This document shows positions 22,022-25,089 of a stretch of 25,089 nt of DNA, piece by piece; within the stretch, counting starts at the first letter, position 1, and every line of letters starts with the position of its first letter. The stretch is from Zeimonas sp044507525. Its GTDB lineage: Bacteria; Pseudomonadota; Gammaproteobacteria; Burkholderiales; Burkholderiaceae_E. The translations under genes and the position numbers were made by a program. The notes under the pieces were generated by a model, which had not been told where the DNA came from, ran no database searches, and saw nothing but the letters and a program-made list of their open reading frames with translations. Where the stretch lies: contig JBIQJM010000039.1 of NCBI GenBank assembly GCA_044507525.1, positions 1 to 25,089 on the forward strand, written 5' to 3'.

Positions 22022-23935
22022 GTGCACCCCATCGAATATCCGCAGTCTTTCGACGTCCTCGTTGTCGGGGGCGGGCACGCCGGTACGGAAGCGGCGCTGG
22101 CGGCCGCGCGCATGGGTGCCCGAACCCTGCTCCTGACGCACAGCATCGAGACGCTCGGACAGATGTCGTGCAACCCGTCGATCGGCGGGATCGGCAAGGG
22201 GCACCTGGTGAAGGAAGTCGATGCGCTCGGCGGCGCAATGGCCGCGGCGACCGACGAGGCAGGCATCCAGTTCCGGATCCTGAACAGCAGCAAGGGACCG
22301 GCCGTTCGCGCTACCCGCGCGCAGGCGGACCGCGTCCTCTACCGCCAGGCGATTCGCAGCCGCCTCGAAGCGCAGCCGAATCTGTGGCTCTTCCAGCAGG
22401 CGGTCGACGACTTGATCCTCGAGGGCGATCGCGTCGGCGGCGCCGTGACGCAACTCGGCATCCGCTTCCGCGCGCGCACGGTAGTGCTCACCGCCGGCAC
22501 GTTCCTGAACGGCCTGGTCCACGTCGGCCTGTCGAACTATTCCGCCGGCCGCGCGGGCGATCCGCCTGCCGTCTCGCTCGCGCAGCGGCTGAAGGAGCTG
22601 AAGCTTCCGCAGGGACGCCTGAAGACCGGGACGCCGCCGCGCATCGACGGGCGCACGATCGATTTCTCCCGTTGCGTCGAGCAACCGGGCGATCTCGATC
22701 CGGTTCCGGTGTTCTCCTTCCTCGGACGGCCCGAGCAGCACCCGGCGCAGGTACCGTGCTGGGTCACGCATACCAACGAGCGCACGCACGAGATCATCCG
22801 CGGCGGGCTCGATCGCAGTCCTCTCTACACCGGAGTGATCGACGGCGTCGGCCCGCGCTACTGTCCTTCGATCGAGGACAAGATCCAGCGCTTCGCCGCG
22901 AAATCGTCGCACCAGATCTTCCTCGAGCCCGAAGGCCTGGCCACCCACGAGTTCTACCCGAACGGCATCTCGACGAGCCTGCCTTTCGACGTCCAGCTCG
23001 AGCTCGTCCGCTCGATTCCCGGGCTCGAGCGTGCGCACCTGCTCCGACCGGGTTATGCCATCGAGTACGACTACTTCGATCCGCGTGCGTTGAAGCGCTC
23101 GCTCGAGACGCGTGCGATCGGCGGCCTGTTCTTCGCCGGACAGATCAACGGGACGACCGGCTACGAGGAAGCGGCGGCGCAGGGCCTGCTGGCCGGCATC
23201 AACGCCGCGCTGCAGGCGCTCGAGCGCGAGGCGTGGTCGCCGCGTCGCGACGAAGGCTACCTTGGAGTGCTCGTCGACGACCTGGTCACGCGCGGCGTGA
23301 CCGAGCCGTACCGGATGTTCACCAGCCGCGCGGAATATCGGCTGAGCCTGCGCGAAGACAACGCCGACCTGCGCCTGACGCCGATCGGCCGCCGGCTGGG
23401 CTGCGTCGACGACGTGCGCTGGCAGGCCTTCGAGCACAAGCGCGAGGCGATCGAGCGCGAGTTGCAGCGGCTTCGCGGCACGCGTGTCGGGGCGCTGGCG
23501 ACGCCCGACGAGTGGGAGGCGGCCGGCCTGCACGTCGAGCGCGAGCAGACACTCGCCGATCTGATGCGACGCCCGGAGGTCGACTACAGGACGCTCGCGC
23601 GCCTGGGGAGCGAGGTGCCCGAGGATCCTCGCGTGGCCGAGCAGGTGGAGATCCAGCTGCGCTACGCGGGTTACATCGCGCGCCAGCAGGTCGAGATCGC
23701 GCGCAACGAGCGCAACGAGCGTTTCCCGATCCCGGACGATTTCGACTACGCGGCGGTGCGGGGGCTATCGGTCGAAGTGCGCCAGCGGCTGGCGCAGCAT
23801 CGGCCCGAAACGGTGGGCCAGGCTGCCCGCATCTCGGGCGTCACGCCGGCGGCGATCTCGCTGCTGCTCGTGCACCTGAAGAAGCGCCAGCGCGAACCGC
23901 TCCCCGCAGAGGACGGCGGACAACGTGCAGCCTGA
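22022..23935 (+). CDS. mnmG: tRNA uridine-5-carboxymethylaminomethyl modification enzyme MnmG (GidA)
   Basis: A 637-residue FAD- and NADH-dependent enzyme that, with MnmE, installs the cmnm5 group on U34 of certain tRNAs. Visible are the FAD motif VVGGGHAGTEAALAAARMG, MSCNPSIGGIGKGHLVKEVDAL, NSSKGPAVRATRAQADR, GTFLNG, the signature GRLKTGTPPRID with FYPNGISTSLP, and the GQINGTTGYEEAAAQGL motif. The C-terminal helical MnmE-binding region ends in ISLLLVHLKKRQ. GTG 22022 was chosen because it gives the usual short N-terminus before the first strand and lies downstream of the promoter; GTG 21998 is an alternative. It overlaps rsmG by 11 bases. Confidence 0.96.
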   Translation: MHPIEYPQSFDVLVVGGGHAGTEAALAAARMGARTLLLTHSIETLGQMSCNPSIGGIGKGHLVKEVDALGGAMAAATDEAGIQFRILNSSKGPAVRATRAQADRVLYRQAIRSRLEAQPNLWLFQQAVDDLILEGDRVGGAVTQLGIRFRARTVVLTAGTFLNGLVHVGLSNYSAGRAGDPPAVSLAQRLKELKLPQGRLKTGTPPRIDGRTIDFSRCVEQPGDLDPVPVFSFLGRPEQHPAQVPCWVTHTNERTHEIIRGGLDRSPLYTGVIDGVGPRYCPSIEDKIQRFAAKSSHQIFLEPEGLATHEFYPNGISTSLPFDVQLELVRSIPGLERAHLLRPGYAIEYDYFDPRALKRSLETRAIGGLFFAGQINGTTGYEEAAAQGLLAGINAALQALEREAWSPRRDEGYLGVLVDDLVTRGVTEPYRMFTSRAEYRLSLREDNADLRLTPIGRRLGCVDDVRWQAFEHKREAIERELQRLRGTRVGALATPDEWEAAGLHVEREQTLADLMRRPEVDYRTLARLGSEVPEDPRVAEQVEIQLRYAGYIARQQVEIARNERNERFPIPDDFDYAAVRGLSVEVRQRLAQHRPETVGQAARISGVTPAAISLLLVHLKKRQREPLPAEDGGQRAA

Positions 23936-24659
23936 GGCGGCCGCGCTTCGTTTGCGTGCTGCCCTGGAGCGACTCGGTCTCCGGCCTTCCGCAGCTCCAG
24001 AACAGCAAGCGCTCACTGATGCGCTGCTGCGCTATCTGGCGCTGCTCGCCAAATGGAATCGCACGTACAACCTCACGGCGGTGCGCGATCCCGCACAGAT
24101 GCTCGTCCAGCACGTCTTCGACAGCGCGGCCGCCGTGCCGCCGCTTCGCCGGCTCGTCGAGGCAGGTTCGGGGAAGTGGCGCAGCGCGCGGCCGCAGGTC
24201 GTCGACGTGGGCAGCGGCGGGGGACTGCCGGGGATCGTGCTCGCGATCCTCTGGCCCGATGCCGAGGTCACGCTCGTCGAGCCCGTGGCGAAGAAGGCGG
24301 CCTTCCTGCAACAGGCGGCCGCGGAGTTGGCGCTCACCAATGTGCGCGTGCAGCGGGCCCGCATCGAGGATCTCGCCGGCGCGCTGGCGACCCCCGAGGC
24401 GATCGTCTGCCGCGCCTTCGCCTCGCTCGCCGACTACGCGCGGGCGGTCTCGGAAGTGGCGGGCCCGCATACCGTCGTGGCCGCGATGAAAGCGGCACCC
24501 GACGAGGACGAGAAGTCAGCGCTCACGGATGGTTGGCGCATCGCGGAAGAGATCCCGCTGCAGGTGCCGGAGTTGGAGGCGCGGCGCAGCCTGGTCGTGC
24601 TCGCCCGTACCGCCGCCCGGCGCGCTGCCGTGGAACAGGAGTCCCAATCGCGTGACTGA
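23925..24659 (+). CDS. rsmG: 16S rRNA (guanine-527-N7)-methyltransferase RsmG (GidB)
   Basis: A 244-residue SAM-dependent methyltransferase that modifies G527 of 16S rRNA. The N-terminal YLALLAKWNRTYNLTAVRDPAQMLVQHVFDS is the family's RNA-side signature, VVDVGSGGGLPGIVLAI is the SAM-binding motif I, and LVEPVAKKAAFLQQ and VVCRAF-like IVCRAFASLADY follow. There is a charged C-terminal tail of about 15 residues. The GTG at 23925 overlaps the end of mnmG by 11 bases, with AGAGGA at 23908-23913; the stop overlaps the start of parA by 8 bases. The three genes form one operon. Confidence 0.95.
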   Translation: MQPEAAALRLRAALERLGLRPSAAPEQQALTDALLRYLALLAKWNRTYNLTAVRDPAQMLVQHVFDSAAAVPPLRRLVEAGSGKWRSARPQVVDVGSGGGLPGIVLAILWPDAEVTLVEPVAKKAAFLQQAAAELALTNVRVQRARIEDLAGALATPEAIVCRAFASLADYARAVSEVAGPHTVVAAMKAAPDEDEKSALTDGWRIAEEIPLQVPELEARRSLVVLARTAARRAAVEQESQSRD

Positions 24660-25089
24660 TACGCAAAGCGTGCGCTTACCTGCGCCGAAGATCTTCGTCG
24701 TCGCCAACCAGAAGGGCGGTGTCGGCAAGACGACCACGGCCGTGAACCTGGCCGCGGCGCTGGGCCGCCACGGCAAGCGAACGCTGCTGGTCGACCTCGA
24801 CCCGCAGGGCAATGCGACGATGGGCAGCGGCATCGACAAGCGCGGCCTGAAGCGCTCGGTCTATCACGTGCTGATCGGTCTCGCCGACGTGGTCGACGCG
24901 ACGCAGCGCGCCGAGAACGCCGGCTACGACGTGCTGCCCGCGAACCGGGACCTCGCCGGCGCCGAACTCGACCTGGTCGACTTCGACGAGCGGGAGTCGC
25001 GCCTGAAGGACGCGCTGAAGCCGGTGCTCGACCACTACGACTTCGTGCTGATCGACTGCCCGCCGTCGCTGTCGCTGCTGACGCTCAAC
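24652..25089 (+). CDS. parA: Chromosome-partitioning ATPase ParA (3' truncated by window end)
   Basis: The first 146 codons of a ParA/Soj-type ATPase; the rest lies outside the window. The deviant Walker A is NQKGGVGKTTTAVNLAAALG, the second motif DLDPQGNATMGSG, and the Walker B segment LIDCPPSLSLLTLN runs to the window edge. ParA dynamically binds nucleoid DNA and moves ParB-parS complexes to segregate origins. GTG 24652 overlaps rsmG and has AGGAG at 24637-24641. About 10 residues precede the conserved fold, as in chromosomal Soj proteins rather than plasmid ParA with an HTH extension. parB is expected directly downstream, and the two parS sites here would be its targets. Confidence 0.95.
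   Translation, partial: MTDTQSVRLPAPKIFVVANQKGGVGKTTTAVNLAAALGRHGKRTLLVDLDPQGNATMGSGIDKRGLKRSVYHVLIGLADVVDATQRAENAGYDVLPANRDLAGAELDLVDFDERESRLKDALKPVLDHYDFVLIDCPPSLSLLTLN

Noticed and set aside
1..25089. tRNA/rRNA genes, CRISPR arrays, insertion sequences, prophage or defence genes
   Set aside because: No repeat-spacer arrays, transposase or integrase motifs, terminal repeats, or tRNA-like cloverleaf sequences were found; base composition is even, giving no sign of a recent mobile insertion.

Overview
The window is about 25 kb of very GC-rich DNA (roughly 70%) with third-position G/C codons throughout. It ends in the order mnmG-rsmG-parA with two ParB-type parS sites close by, the arrangement found near the chromosomal replication origin in many bacteria. 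GTP-type PEP carboxykinase, an SugE/Gdx exporter, GntP and FAH-family proteins and the general protein character suggest a betaproteobacterium, most likely Burkholderiales. That placement is inference from gene content; no rRNA or other marker is present.

Layout. (1) 1-1955: the 3' end of an Atm1-like ABC exporter gene whose product carries an extra degenerate histidine-kinase-type ATPase domain and an intact receiver domain, overlapping a small GlcG/HbpS-like gene. (2) 2155-8198: a compact same-strand glycan block: GT4 glycosyltransferase, short-chain dehydrogenase, GmhB-like phosphatase, two GT9 (heptosyltransferase-like) enzymes and a second GT4-like enzyme, mostly with overlapping stops and starts. 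(3) 8195-10510, minus strand: an FAH-family hydratase, a 58-residue membrane protein and a 410-residue protein I do not recognise. (4) 10699-13735, plus strand: a TSUP permease that apparently starts at CTG, then pckG with a structured leader. (5) pdxA on the minus strand, convergent with pckG. (6) 14905-19276, plus strand: an 18-codon leader ORF, gdx (sugE), a gabD-like dehydrogenase, a zinc alcohol dehydrogenase and an LhgO-like oxidase. (7) 19310-21818, minus strand: patatin-like lipase and GntP-family permease. (8) 21899 to the end: parS, the mnmG promoter, mnmG, rsmG and the start of parA.

How the parts may work together. The glycan block resembles a small pathway that makes and assembles a heptose- or hexose-type conjugate, possibly exported by the upstream ABC protein. 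The gdx-gabD-adh-lhgO stretch fits small-molecule oxidation feeding 2-oxoglutarate and succinate. The two parS sites bracket the lhgO/GntP/patatin genes and should load ParB supplied from the parAB operon. The features most worth a second look are the ABC/pseudo-kinase/receiver fusion, the parS pair, the gdx leader ORF, the Shine-Dalgarno-masking hairpins before the first GT4 gene, and the unknown 410-residue/58-residue pair.
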